From Lateolabrax maculatus (lineage: Eukaryota; Chordata; Actinopteri; Acropomatiformes; Lateolabracidae): a stretch of DNA of 64,000 bases. Positions 11,763 to 24,273 of the stretch are shown here, in pieces (the stretch's first letter is position 1; each line of letters begins with the position of its first letter). Position numbers and translations under genes: made by a program. The notes under the pieces were generated by a model. That model had not been told where the DNA came from, made no database searches, and worked only from the letters and a program-made list of their open reading frames with translations. The stretch spans positions 7,842,501-7,906,500 of the forward strand of contig CM062213.1 of assembly GCA_031216445.1 (NCBI GenBank), given 5' to 3'.

Positions 11763-13112
11763 CTTAGTAAAGCCAAATTGGTTATGTTTGTCACCTCAAA
11801 AGTCATGTAAATTCTACTCTTACATGCAGGATAAAGCGCAGTCCTGCTCCGTTCAAAGTTTTTTGTTTAAAGCCTTATGCAGTAATTTTATTTTATTTTT
11901 GACCAAATAAATGGTATCTATATACACATGAAATCTGACAGTTTAACTGTGCACATTTTGTGTTTCTCAACTTTTCAGAATTATAAATATGAAACAGTTT
12001 TACTGCTATTTATACAAACATTAATGATTTATACAAACCATTAATGGTGTCAGAAAACATGAACACCTTTCCCCTCAGAGAAGTGGGGTGGGTGGGGGTG
12101 GGGTAGAGATTACTAACCTGGCCCAGCAACTTGACCTCAGTGCATTTTTATCAGGCCTGTTTGTGTACTGTACAAGTAAGGCAAGGCCAATGCATCATAC
12201 CTACATCACAGGTTTGAGTCTGTACATTGTACACACACAGTACAGGCATAATCAGAGGATAGCTTATACGTCCCAAATTGAGCAAGCAGCTTGCTTCCGA
12301 ATGGAGCAAGCTGGTTATGTAATCCTGCAGTGACGATCAGTTGAACGACGCAGGATATTTTCACTGGCTCCTGCTTGTATTTCTCAGTGTGTCTCCCTCT
12401 GTCCCTGTGTCTCGCTCGTCTTGTCTCACTTCTTTGTGTATGTGGTGGCAGCTCAATTTGTTTGTTTATAACTGAGCTTGCAAAAGGCAGATTACTGGAC
12501 AAGGTAGATAACCTGTTTTCTTTTGTAGTGTTTGATTATGTTGAGTTTGATTTCTGAAAAGAATATCATTAAAAACAAATAAAATGAAATATAAATACAG
12601 TGTGTGAATTTAAACCCATGTTGGATGGGTTAACCTTTATCTGTAAACATTAATAAGATGTGTCATTTCTGAGTACCTACATGGCATTTGAGCTGCATTT
12701 GACTTGGAGGAAAGATGAGGAAAACACATTATTATTGAGTTATTAGTGATGTGTAAAAGCTGGTATTTGGCAGAGTTGTACCTGGAGTTTGCCGTATTGA
12801 TTAATGAAATGTGCCCATATGTGTAAAGCGTAGATGATGGGAGTGAGTCAGAAAGCAGTGAGTCAATGTGATGGTCAGATAGTCTAATAGTGTTAGATAA
12901 CAAGACAGATTGTGTTTGTTCACATTTAAGAAACAGGAAAATATGGTCTTACTGCATAGAACATTTTATTTGTTTGTATTTGGCAATAATACGCCTAGTG
13001 TCACAAGAAGACAGCAACAGGTTTTTTTGTATTTTTTTTTTTGCTTTTACACTTGAAGCTTTTGCTTTTAGGCATTTTAATTTGGGTTTTTCCCTGCCTC
13101 AATCGACATTTG

Positions 13113-13270
13113 TCATGGCAGACATATCATTTTGACATATCATAGCAGGAAAAGCACAGGTGTAACTATTTACATTAATTATGGCTCTGTTTCATTAAGT
13201 GACCCAGTTAAAGCCTGAAATTTTAATGTTATTAAATACACCTGTGGCTGTTCCCGCTATGAAATGATAC
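13113..13270. mobile_element. MITE-like palindromic element, copy 2 (decayed)
   Basis: The left end (GGCAGACATATCATTTTGAC, AGCACAGGTGTAACT) and the right end (ATACACCTGTGGCTGTTCCC) match the internal and terminal blocks of the copies at 2460 and 26399. The ends are diverged and boundaries approximate. Confidence 0.5.
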
Positions 13271-14286
13271 ATATGCATCATAGCTGTGTGCCAGTTTCAT
13301 ACTACATGCTGATTCTAAGAAATATTTGAATATTCAGTGTGTTCACACTGGAAAAATTATATTATTTTTATAATGTATAATTATATTCAAAACATTCAGT
13401 ATGCATAATAAGAAACAATAGATTTTTGGGTATGCTGTTGACACTACTGGCCCACAATAAAAAAAAAAAAAAGAAGATAAATTGTGAATACTGGTTTATT
13501 GGCTCTAGTATATAGTACATACTGTATACAGATGGTATGTAGTATATAGTATGTATAGTGGAAGTGCGACCTCGCACAAGTGTGTGTTCATGGGGTAGAA
13601 CACAAGGAGACCGGGGGAGCACATTTAGATGTATACATTCATTGGTTAAAAAAACAAAATGGAGTTATGTTTAAGATAAGCAAGCTGCTGCCTTATCCCA
13701 ACAACTTAAAGTCTTAGCAAGAAATTTAAATGGCAGTTAAGCCCATTAACAAAATGATCAATGCAAATTACATTTAAAGGTATAACAAGTAACATTTTAC
13801 TGTCTCATAGCACAAAACAAGCATGCCAGTTGCTCAGCATGTATGGTGATACCTGTTAAGCCTGCTGCTTTCCATTTTCCACAAACTCACACTCTGTTCG
13901 CTACTGTTTTGAACAAACAGTCAACCTCACGCCTTAAATTGGGAAACGATAGAGGACAGTACTATTGCTGTGTGTCCCAAGCCCTGAGGCTCTAGTGTCC
14001 CTATCTTAAGTTCTAGGAAGGAGTGTATATTCTTCTTTTTAAAAATGTGTTTTAATTTTGATATGTTAATATATTTTAATGCATCCGTACACCTATAGAT
14101 ACATTTGTACATTTGTGTCCCACAGCTACAAAATCATCTAAGAAAAATAGCTGGTTGGTCACCACCAGCTGCTTGTTCCTCCATGTTCCATGTTTCTAAT
14201 CATCTCCCTGTTATTTCCTTTATCTTACAGTGCTCAAGGCAGATCCTTACACCCAACGTTCAGAGCTGTTTGAATGAACACTCATT

Positions 14287-14294
14287 TGACGTCA
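14287..14294. promoter_or_regulatory. palindromic CRE (TGACGTCA)
   Basis: Perfect cAMP-response element in the inferred 5'UTR exon of per3, 97 bp before the favoured start codon. CREs mediate light or cAMP induction of some period genes in other vertebrates; here the role is an inference. Confidence 0.5.
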
Positions 14295-14298
14295 CCAC

Positions 14299-14364
14299 AT
14301 GGAACCCATTCCCCTTTTCAAACAAATGAAGACCCCTACTTACCACTGTAATTGGACAAATTAA
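14299..14364 (+). other. upstream ORF in per3 leader (21 codons)
   Basis: ATG at 14299 opens a short frame that stops at 14362-14364, 26 bp before the favoured per3 ATG and 5 bp before the alternative ATG at 14370. If exon 2 is transcribed as inferred, ribosomes must reinitiate or bypass it. Confidence 0.45.
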
Positions 14365-14390
14365 TATTGATGTTTGACCAAAGCGCGGAG

Positions 14391-15888
14391 ATGCCTGGAG
14401 GTGACAGCGGTCCAGATGGGGAGGAGCCTGCCTTACTGTCAGCTGGAGGGGAGGAGAGGGTGTCGTCAGGGCAGCAGGACAGAGGGGTGCAGTCAGAGAG
14501 CCTCGGGGGGGAGGAGAACGGAGCTTCAGGTGGAGAAGTGGGGCAGGAAGATGAGGAGATGACAAGCGGATCACATGACCTCTCTTCCTCAACCAATCTC
14601 AGCCCTGGTAGTGCAACAGGATTCACCTCAGCTTCAACCAAGAGGTATTTGCCTGATCTTGTGTGCCTTGACTTAATGGCATTTATTCACATCATACCAC
14701 AATGATTTAAAATGCATTTGTGAATATCAACTTGCAGTATTTTGAAACTTGCCTAACATAAATAATTCATCCCTGTGAACATTTGACATCTTTTGCCAAC
14801 ACTTCACAACAAGTTTTATTTTGGTAGCTTTGGCCTGTCTGTTATAACATTGTACTCACCAAAGTAATATCTGAGAAGGCAAAGTTTTTGCTGAAAATAG
14901 TTCCAATGGAGCAAAACACTCAGATGATCATACAGGTTGTAAACAAGTCAAGAGTTTAGCCAAATTACTGTAGTAACCATTTATTTCGGAGGTACAAATG
15001 ATTCAGCGTGCACACAATGTTGCTAATTACATAGAAAAAACCACGAGTACACATGGCTATGGCAAGTAAGGAGGTTCAAAATTGAACCAGAAAGTTTGTC
15101 TGTAGACTGTGATTTTAAAACACTACTGTCGGTTTATAAAGCATCGAATGGTTTATTTCTGACCTGCTGCTCCGTAATGAACCGTCCAGACCTCTCAGAT
15201 CATCTGGGACAGGTCCGCTTACTGTCCCCCGAGTCAAAACTAAACACGAGAAGCAGCCTTTACCTTTTATAGACCACGGATCTGCAACAAACTCCCAGAA
15301 AACTTGAAACCTGTTTCAATTCTCTCTTTTTATCTTATTCTATTTGCAACCGCATTTTATTAAGTGAAACTCTCCGAATGTTTGTGTAGCAGCGAGAATG
15401 CAGATGGTGGCAAAGGGCAGGCCCACAGAGAGGTAATGGTCACAGTGGCTGAAATGAAGAAGAGGCTTCCATCAGAGAAACGCAGTCGCAGCAAAGCCAG
15501 CACGGTGGAGGCCTTACAATATGCGCTCAACTGTGTGAAACAAGTGCAAGGTAACCTGGTTAAACAGACAACTGGAAACCTCTGTTAGTCTTAGTAACTC
15601 TTGTTTTTTTATATTGATATCAGAGTAGTCAAAAACCACTTTTTCCTACCACCACTTTTTCTCCAACAAGCCTGATATTATTTGGTCTTGTTTCAATGCA
15701 ACATTTGTGTTTGTGTTGACCTCTGTAGCCAACAGCGAATACTACAAACTGCTGATGCGAAATGGCCAGGATGAGAGGAGAGATGCCACTGTTTGCACCC
15801 TGGAACAGTTGGAGAGAGTCACCTCTGAACACACCCTTAAAAACACGGTATACACACACACTCTCACACACACTCACGCACTCACTCA

Positions 15889-15936
<48 letters not shown>

Positions 15937-18900
15937 GTACATACACATCTCACAGTAACTGATGCTATTGTCACTTTTTTGCCTTAATTGCTGCATACAT
16001 TTATCACTGAACACATATATCTGAGAATCATGGCAAGATATTAGCAATAGAGGATTTGTTGTATTGTATCTTGATAATGAGTCAAGGCTCCATCACTGCT
16101 ATGGACAGTCTTAAAGGAGCAAACACACTTTCATACATACGTGCACATTTAATTTGTTTATATTTGTGTGTGTCTGTGACTTGGCTCGCTTGTGTGCTTG
16201 TGTCTTCCTACATGTGCGTGCGTACGTCTTTCTGTGTCTGTGTGTAGGACTCCTTCGTGGTGGTTTTCTCCCTGTCGAGCGGCCGCGTGCTCTACGCGTC
16301 GGAGCAGGCTCCCAGCATCCTGTGCTGTAAGAGGAAGTTCCTGGAGTCGACCAAGTTTGTGGAGCTGCTGTTCCACCAAGATGTTAATGTGTTTTACTCG
16401 CACACGGCTCAGCCGCATCTGCCTCCCTGGAGCAACTCGCACACAGGTGTGTTTGGACCACATTTATTGTATTTTGTATATATATCTTTTGTATTTAAAT
16501 GGTTTTAATTTTTTATTTAATTTCAGTTTAATTTAATCTTATATTAGATAGCTTTAGCTTTTAGTTTATGTTAGTGGTGAGTTGAGTTATGTTTTAGATT
16601 TACTGTATATTTGACTTTACCTCAGTGATATATGTAATAAATATTTTCTGTCTTAATTTGAGTTTGTTAGTACATACATCACTGTGAGCCATTGCAGATA
16701 ACTGAAAGGAATAAAAGAACTAACAGATAATTAACTTTTCTCTCCTCTTTGTCTCTGTAGCGGGGGTTCTGTTTGACTGTGCCCAGGTCAAGTCTTTCTT
16801 CTGCAGAATGAGGTCAGTATACGTATTGTATTTTCATTGTATTGAAGATCTTAATCTCTGGGCAAATCAGATGTGCCCAGAAAAATGAGAATTCCACAGA
16901 TTTTTGCAGAACATTATCTGAAAAGACCCCAAATGACCAACCTTTACCAATAGATATCAGTAAAGCACAGCTGAAAGTCACTTTTTAAAGCTCCTCATAC
17001 ATCCTGCCGAGCCCATTGGGACTTTGTGAGCCATACAGCTAAAGATAGAACCAATTAGCATATATAGTTGTAACAGAGAGATTACTTTTGTAGAACAAAG
17101 GTGTAGATATGGCTTTAGTCTGCATTTGTTAAAACACCATTTGCAGTGTTTAATATTAGTTGAGTAAAATGGCTTAAGTTTACATCACATATCACAGGAG
17201 AAATAAAAATGTCAATTTATGGTTTAGGGGTGGGAAGGACCGCGAGGGTGAGATGCGTTACAACCCGTTTCGCATAACACCCTACCTGCTGAAAGTGCAG
17301 GAGACTGAAAGTAGTGGGAAAGAAAGCAGTGGGATGGAGGAGGTGCCATGCTGCCTGGCACTGGCTGAACGCATCATCTCTGGATATGAGGGTACAATTA
17401 TTAGCACCGCAAACTGCACACAACATCCTTGCGTAGTGAATTGTAAAAAGTTTATTTAATTACCCTTTTGCCTTTGTGTTTGGACATAAAACTTTTGCTA
17501 ATTTCTAATAGAAGACATCTATGCTGTCAAAAAAATCTTAAGAATGATCCATTGACATATCCCTGACATTGATATTATTTGCTCAGCACCTCGTATTCCC
17601 TTGGACAAGCGCATCTTCACCACCACACACTCCCCTGGCTGTGTGTTCCTGGAAGTGGATGACAGGTCAATGCACACATAAGCATGTGCACAATCGTTTA
17701 AATTTAGCTTCTTCTTCTTCAGTGTATTAATAAAGCTAATTTAATGCTCACTATCCACAGGGCTGTGCCGTTGCTAGGATACCTTCCTCAGGATCTGATT
17801 GGCACGTCGTTGCTGACGTGCATTCACCCAGACGACCGCCCCCTCATGCTGTCTATGCACAGGAAAGGTAAGTGTTCAGGGAGGGTAAAGGTTTAAATTT
17901 AGACCATATTAGTCTATTGAGACGAGAATTCATCAATGATTTTGACATTGAACATACTAAACAATTAATCATTTATGGAAAAAACTAAATAGTTGCACCC
18001 CTAATTGGGATCCACACAAGGTTTCACCCAGTGTTGTTTATAGTGACCTATCAGTCATACAGTGTACTACATCTTCACCCCTTTCTTGTTGTTTTTTCAC
18101 TCTTCATGGCATGTGTAGTGCTGAAGTATGCTGGCCAGTCTCCATTCGAGCACTCTCCGGTGCGTCTGCGCTGTCAGAATGGAGACCACGTCACCTTGGA
18201 CACCAGCTGGTCCAGCTTCATCAATCCCTGGAGCCGCAAGGTGGCGTTCATCATTGGACGGCATAAAGTCAGGACGTAAGTAGCAACAGCACAAACTCAG
18301 AACCACCCAACAGACTGTGTGCTCTGGTGGAGTGTTTGGTATTTCAATGGCCTGTCCTGTAATCCACCTCTTTTATTTTGAAAGTGCTAAAATGACATCA
18401 CAGTATAGTTGACATCACTGTGCTGTCGTCTTTTGTGACCAGGAGTCCACTGAATGAGGATGTGTTTGCAGCTCGGACGAAGGACAGTTTCTCCGTCACC
18501 CATGAGGAAATAAAAGATCTGCAAGCGAAGATCTATAAGCTTTTCCTGCAGGTCACTATTTCAAAGTATCATTCAAATATTTAGCATAATTTATCAAGAG
18601 AAAAGATCAGATTAGGTTAAACCAATACATACTGCATTTAGGTTGCCTGTATCTGTTTCATATCAATATGAAATTATCCTTTGGGGTGTTTTTTGTTTTG
18701 GTTGCTAAACTAAGTTATAAATCACAAGAACAAACTTGGGCTCTGAGAATGTTATGGCTGTTGGTCTTTTTTGACACTTTTTATGTCCTGCCTTAATAAT
18801 TGTTAGATTAATTGATAGGGAAAGCAAGTTGCAGTCCTAGACCACATACATGTCCATAGGTGTACACCCCTTCTAACACACACACACACACACACACACA

Positions 18901-21900
18901 TACACACATACAGATCTCTTACTTTATCTTTAGTTTTTCTTCCTGTTTGTGTGTCAGAGTTTCTCTAGTACCTTCACTTGTTTGTGTCTCTTCTCTACAG
19001 CCGGTCCACAACAATGGGTCCAGTGGTTACGGCAGTTTGGGCAGTAACGGCTCTCATGAGCACTACATCAGCGTAGCTTCGTCAAGTGACAGCAATGGTA
19101 ACCTGTGGGAAGACTCACACCGGGAACCGGTGAGATATCACAGTGACATGAGAGGCCAGGAAGCCAGTGCTAACCCTGCTGCCAAGGTTAATCATGCCGA
19201 TACATTGTATGTGTGTTATTGCAGATGACTTTGCAGCAGATCTGTGCTGATGTGAATAGAGTGAAGAGTTGGGGCCAGCAGGCATATCTGGATTCCAGCC
19301 GCAAAATTGATGTTCTTGGAAAACCTGCTCCAGGTAATGCAGCTCCACACACAATAAATCAAATACAAGTCATCCAAAAACATACTGTATTAAGATGTGC
19401 AAATATTTTAATATTGTCTAAAATTAACCTTTATTCCACCAGCACGTGTGCCCCCTCGAGCCTCCAACCCTGAGGTCCGAGATCATGAGGAAGGCAGGAA
19501 GCCAACACACATTCCCTCCTATCAGCAGATCAACTGTGTGGACAACATCATTAGGTGTGTGGTGGCCATCATGGCACTATTTGTTCATTTCAGTTTATTA
19601 TGTGTTAAAGGACCTAATTCCTGTCACACTTTTAATTGTGTGTGTGTGCCTGTTCCAGATATTTGGAGAGCTTTACAGGTCCAGCCCTCAAACGGAAGAG
19701 TGATTCTCATTCCCTGACCACCTCTTCTTCCTCATCCTCTAACTCAGAAGACGACAAGCCTACTGGAGCCACTGACACAGCTCAGGCCAGCTCAGATGGT
19801 AAACACACCGCATACAACACACAATTTACTACTCGGTTATAATTTTTTTTAACTGTTATTCCTCTCGTTTATCGACATTTTTTTCAGTGGTAGTGTTGGA
19901 CAGTGGGGTGTCAGTGGCTCCTACAGCAGCAGCAGTTGTTGGAGCGCCTCTGACAGACATCACAATGTCCACTAAGGCCATGAGTGTAGTCTCTGTCACC
20001 AGCCAGTGTTCGTACAGCAGCACCATCGTCCATGTGCCACAGCCTGAATCAGGTACATAATCATAACCTTACATCCGTGTGTGTCCGATCATGGGAGTCA
20101 CTAAGATGCTCTTTTGTAATTGTTCTGTAGATCTCACATTTTGATCTTTAATTAGCAATTTTTAGAGAGAAAAGGCCTGTAAACTGAACATGTTCTTTCT
20201 TCAATGTTCTCCTACAGAGGCCACGGCCCTTGAGGATGCCCCAATGGGCAGTGAGCCTACTGACACTGCTCCGACCACTGTCCGTCCCGCCCCGAGCACC
20301 GCCACAGAGGAACCAAGGTTTATAGGTCTCACCAAGGAGGTGCTGTCAGCTCACACCCAGAAGGAGGAGCAAGAGTATGTGGATCGATTCCGCCATCGCA
20401 TTCTCCAGAGCCCCTACAGCTCCTATCTGCAGCTGGACAACAGCTCTATGGCTCACTCCCACCACCCAGGTATGTATTTACTTGTACAAATGTACGTATG
20501 ATGTACAAAGGACACTTCAACACCTTCGATCAAACTTTTTTTTACAGCCTGTGTCCATCTCACCACAGGTGACTATCTACGTCCATTGAGTGGTGGGTGG
20601 AACCGCTCTCGGAGAGGGAAGCCCAGACACAAACGCCCAAAACCCCAGGGTTCCTCAGACAGCTACGCTTCCCCACCCGGCCCTCCTCGCCGTGTCCCCA
20701 TCTCCTCCTGGCCATCCTCAGAGTCCTCCCAGCCCCAGATGGGGGCGCCCTACAGCCAAACATCCCAACTCCAGGCGCCATTCTTTCCCATGATGGCGTC
20801 CCAGCCTGGCCCAGAGCAGCCGCCAAGAACACAACATCTGCCCCCTGGAGTGACCCCTTTGGTGCTGCAGCCTCCTGAGCAAACCCCGCTCAGCTACAAC
20901 TTCAACATCATGCAGCCTGCTCAGAGCCTGGCAGGCATGCAACAAATCCAGATGGATCCTTTTCAGAGTCTGCAGAATATCCAGAACTATAACAACCTGC
21001 AGCCCATGGCTCAAGCCCAGAGCATCAGCCCTTACATGACTCCGGTCATGGCTGTCATTCTGCCCAACTACCCAACTTTCACTCCAGGTTTCCCGTCCAT
21101 TTACCCACCATCTGCTCCATCCATGCTGCCTCAGGCACCCATCACCATGACAGGTTTTGCCCCCGCCAGTGCCCCCTTCCCTCAGCCCCAGTTCCAAGTC
21201 CACCCTGGCCCCCACACTCAGACCTCCCTGGGCCCTCTGCTCTGCTCACCCAGAGCCAGCTCCTCTGTGGGGGAAGAGGAGGAGGCAGCTGAGCCTCGGG
21301 CTTTATTCTCCAGCTCTCGCTCGAGTTCTCCGCTGCAGCTGAACTTGCTGCAGGAGGAGCTCCCAAAGCCGAGTGAAGGGCAGAGCAGCACCGGGCACAA
21401 CCACGCCGAGAGCCTGCACGAACAACATGCCAATGAGGTCAGTTTTCAAGTATTAAACAAATACAACTCCTATAAATCTCTGAGTAAATATATATTATCA
21501 TACATACCCAGTATATGTTAGTATACAGTACATAGCCTTCCAATTGTATCAAGTTGCATCACACTGTACTATGCCTGCACAATATGAGGAAAATCTGCAG
21601 TGTGTGATAACATTGTTCAATATTGCGATGGCGATATAACTTGCGATAAATAAACAAATATTGAAGTGTTCCTATGTCTTTCTGCTTTCATAGGTACACT
21701 GCTAACATAGATCCAAAGCATTGAATAGTCTATGCCCAGTGAATAAGGAATTTAAATAAATTATTTCAAACAGGTTTTCATTGATCAAATTGCACATGAA
21801 TAACCAACCAATTAAATAAAACATTAATTCAAACAAGCCATTATAACTAGAAGAAATTTAAAGTTTAATTTCTTCTGCTCCCTTTAAAATATTTTCTTAC

Positions 21901-24273
21901 AACCATACAGTGTTGAAATAAAAATTAAAATCTGGTAGGAAAACAACTAAAATAATTAAATACATATAAATCAAACATTGCAATTTAAAACAACTGAGGT
22001 CTTGCGGATCATCCGTAGCTACGGCTGGGTCATTTTCTTATTCATTGCGTGTCAGGCTTTTGCAGTGTGTTTATTGCACGTTTATATCACGATGACGAAG
22101 AGATACAATTAATCGGTCAGCATTACACAGTACTTGGTTTAATTATTTAACTCTGTTTAACCTTTGCCTTGAACAGGGTGATAACCCCAGTGAGTCAGGG
22201 AACCATGATACCCAGTCTACATCCAGTGAGCTGCTTGACCTGCTGCTGCAGGAGGATGCCAGGTCAGGGACCGGCTCCAATGCCTCAGGGTCTGGGTCAG
22301 GGGAGTCCGGAGGCTCCCTGGGATCTGGATCAGGATCTGGCTCCAATGGAACCTCCACCTCACACACCGGTAAGGGGGAAAACCCACATACATGCAATAC
22401 ACACATAAACAAACACTGTCCTGTTACTTGTCAATATTTGTGAAACACATTCATAGTTGAAACTGAAAATGATTCACACATTCTGTATCTATAGCTGGGG
22501 GATAATATTTCCCAATATATCCCAAATACAGTGTGTTTCTAAATCTTACAGCACATTGCAAAGTAAAATAATCAAATTAAACAATGCAGTTGAGGACAGG
22601 AGGATACACAGTTCACTTAATGGTAGGCTGAAGTGACTGATGCAGAGCTCTCTTTGGCTTACAGGCAGCAGCAACAGCAGCAAATACTTTGCCAGCAACG
22701 ATTCATCAGACACATCACGCAAAGCCCGCAAGAGCCAGGAGGCACCAGCAGAGCACCAACACAGCTTTGACATTCGGGTGGAGAACTCACTGTGGGGCAT
22801 GATCCAACACACTCCTGATCAGGTCATGATGACGTACCAGATCCCCACCAGGTATACGCACAACACCACTCTGACCATTTCCATTCCACACACGATGAAC
22901 AAAAATAAAATGTCCGTCATGTCAAAACTTTGGTCAGCAATGGTCGAAAATGCTTCAACCGCGCTCCTCTCTGTCAGTCATCGTATTAAACCCGCCCCAT
23001 ATTAGATAAACGGTTGTGATTGGCTCGACACACTCCAGTTCGGGTGGAAATCTGTCTGGAAGGGAGAGGGTCCCCACAAACCTTCCCCTCCACTCTTTTT
23101 TTGTTTTCAGTTTCAACTTTCAGTCACCGTTTTAGCGTGAAGTGAAGATTGTCATTGTAAACATTTCAGAACACAACAAAAACCTTTTCTAGATAAACTT
23201 AGCAAATATACCCTATTTAGCATCTTTTAAATGTATTGTCGTACATAAATATCTCATTTCATTTTATAATCTCAAAGAGGTTCAGCATGTTTGGTGACTT
23301 CAAAATCCGAATGGCTCTGGTAAAATGCATTCCTTTGTCATGTTTTTTCAGTCTCTTTTGTCGAGGTCTTTTGAAGCTTGAAACCTTTTAAACTTGTGAG
23401 GTCAAGCTCTGTGAAGCAGCTGGTTTTGGGTCCGCAGAAGGATCGGCATTTTTAAGACTGTCTTTCTGGATTTGCCATCATTTCAATGACATTCTGTGAC
23501 AATGTATGGCTGATTGACAGTTGTTTAATGACTCTGCCTTTTCTGTTACCTTTTTCCTTTGATTGGCATCATTAGCTACTTCTCAAACCTGGTTTTAACA
23601 TGGCAAACTGTTGAGTTACTCTTTTCTTCATCCGTCATCCCTGGCACTGGACTTGTCGTCTAGGGAGGGTAGCTGCTTAAGGCAAAGGTGAACTTTAGTC
23701 ATAGAGGTGTGGAGCCCTCTGCTGATTTTATTGTGCAATGACTTTGTCTAATCCTTGAATGTAAGGCAGTCACTACTTTTTAAATGTCATTTCCAGAAAA
23801 ATATTGTTTTATATATGTAAAATGTATGTAAGATGCTTTTTTTCTCTCTCTCTACAACATTCCTGTGTCATTTAACTCTTCGTCATTGCCTTGCATCCTC
23901 TCCTCCAGGGACCAGACTGAGGTTTTGGCAGAAGACAGGGAGAAACTAAGGGTGCTTCAGCCCCTCCAGCCCTGGTTCAGCCAGGAGCAGAGACAGGAGC
24001 TGGCTGAGGTCCATCCCTGGATCCAACAGCACACTATCCCACAGGAGATAGACACACCGGTGGGGATCTCCAGTCACACACTCTCACCACAAACATACTC
24101 ATCTTTCTGCTCACTTGAACACATGTTGAATGTGTATTTGTGTCTCACAGGGTTGTGTGAGCTGCAGTGCAGGCGCAGGGGTCGCCCACTCCCCTCACCC
24201 TCCTGCCCCCGACAGCTCGTCTCCTCTGGAGAGCCCTCAGCAGGAGCCCATTGGACCAGTGGCGGACACTTGA
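14391..24273 (+). CDS. per3: period circadian protein 3 (PER3)
   Basis: There are 21 coding exons: 14391-14644, 15390-15550, 15729-15847, 16248-16446, 16761-16812, 17228-17391, 17587-17665, 17761-17867, 18119-18275, 18443-18551, 19001-19129, 19225-19333, 19443-19554, 19659-19798, 19888-20052, 20218-20469, 20548-21437, 22177-22369, 22665-22851, 23909-24059 and 24151-24273. They give 1283 aa in unbroken phase. Visible parts are a bHLH-like segment (EMKKRLPSEKRS, about 100-115), PAS-A (about 170-260), PAS-B (about 325-400) and PAC (NPWSRKVAFIIGRHKVRT, about 415-432). Then come the CK1-binding, FASP-type serine cluster (SSGYGSLGSNGS, about 472-485), a basic ALKRKS stretch, a Pro/Gln-rich middle, SSSPLQLNLLQEELPKPSE, and the C-terminal CRY-binding tail with CVSC. 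Role: transcriptional repressor of CLOCK-BMAL with cryptochromes in the nucleus, timed by CK1 phosphorylation. The ATG at 14391 has the better context (G at -3); an in-frame ATG at 14370 would add seven residues. The vamp3 neighbour supports per3 over per1 and per2. Confidence 0.93.
15105..15360 (+). mobile_element. degenerate LINE 3' end (non-LTR retrotransposon relic)
   Basis: Conceptual translation in shifting frames gives the characteristic tail of fish LINE reverse-transcriptase ORFs: a VYKASNGL-like block, then NEPSRPLRSSGTGPLTVPRV, then TKHEKQPLPF. At least one frameshift and stops separate the blocks, so it cannot code. It lies sense in per3 intron 2. A Rex1/L2-like family is my best guess. 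Confidence 0.6.
15849..15932. repeat. (CA)n microsatellite at a per3 splice donor
   Basis: A compound CA/CTCA tract starts within 2 bp of the 5' splice site after exon 15729-15847 and runs for about 84 bp. Confidence 0.9.
17900..18003 (+). repeat. ATTAATCG-type repeat fragment
   Basis: Fragment in per3 intron 9 with CAATTAATCATTTATGG and the terminal AGTTGCACCCCTA shared with the other copies. Confidence 0.45.
18780..18840 (+). repeat. ATTAATCG-type repeat fragment
   Basis: Short fragment in per3 intron 11 with TAGATTAATTGATAGGG and the terminal AAGTTGCAGTCCTA. Confidence 0.4.
18878..18909. repeat. (CA)n microsatellite
   Basis: Short CA tract in per3 intron 11. Confidence 0.85.
21560..22110. 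repeat. interspersed repeat in per3 intron 17
   Basis: The intron between exons 20548-21437 and 22177-22369 carries CCTGCACAATATGAGGAAAA, TATTGCGATGGCGATATAAC and, near its end, TTATATCACGATGACG. These GCGATAT-rich blocks are typical of a common fish hAT-like repeat. Exact ends are unclear. Confidence 0.45.
22852..23908 (+). other. per3 intron 19 (1.06 kb)
   Basis: Long intron between the last CRY-binding exons. I see only AT-rich unique sequence; a CCGCCC-containing patch near 22990 carries no recognisable feature. Confidence 0.6.

Larger units (their letters stand above)
10162..14230 (+). other. per3 intron 1 (4 kb, inferred)
   Basis: Runs from the donor at 10162 to a strong acceptor (TTTATCTTACAG) ending at 14230. 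It contains a further E'-box CACGTT near 10396, a DNA-transposon-like repeat at 11447-11762 and MITE copy 2 at 13113-13270. No coding exon was seen. Confidence 0.5.

Noticed and set aside
14370..14390. Upstream in-frame ATG at 14370 as the per3 start
   Set aside because: Poor context (T at -3) compared with ATG 14391 (G at -3, followed by PGGD, similar to the mammalian start). Kept as an alternative only.
20718..21215. 165-codon minus-strand frame within the large per3 exon
   Set aside because: Shadow of the Pro/Gln-rich per3 coding frame.
14391..24273. Identity as per1 or per2
   Set aside because: The vamp3 neighbour, the LNLLQEELPKPSE block and the C-terminal CVSC ending fit PER3 better.
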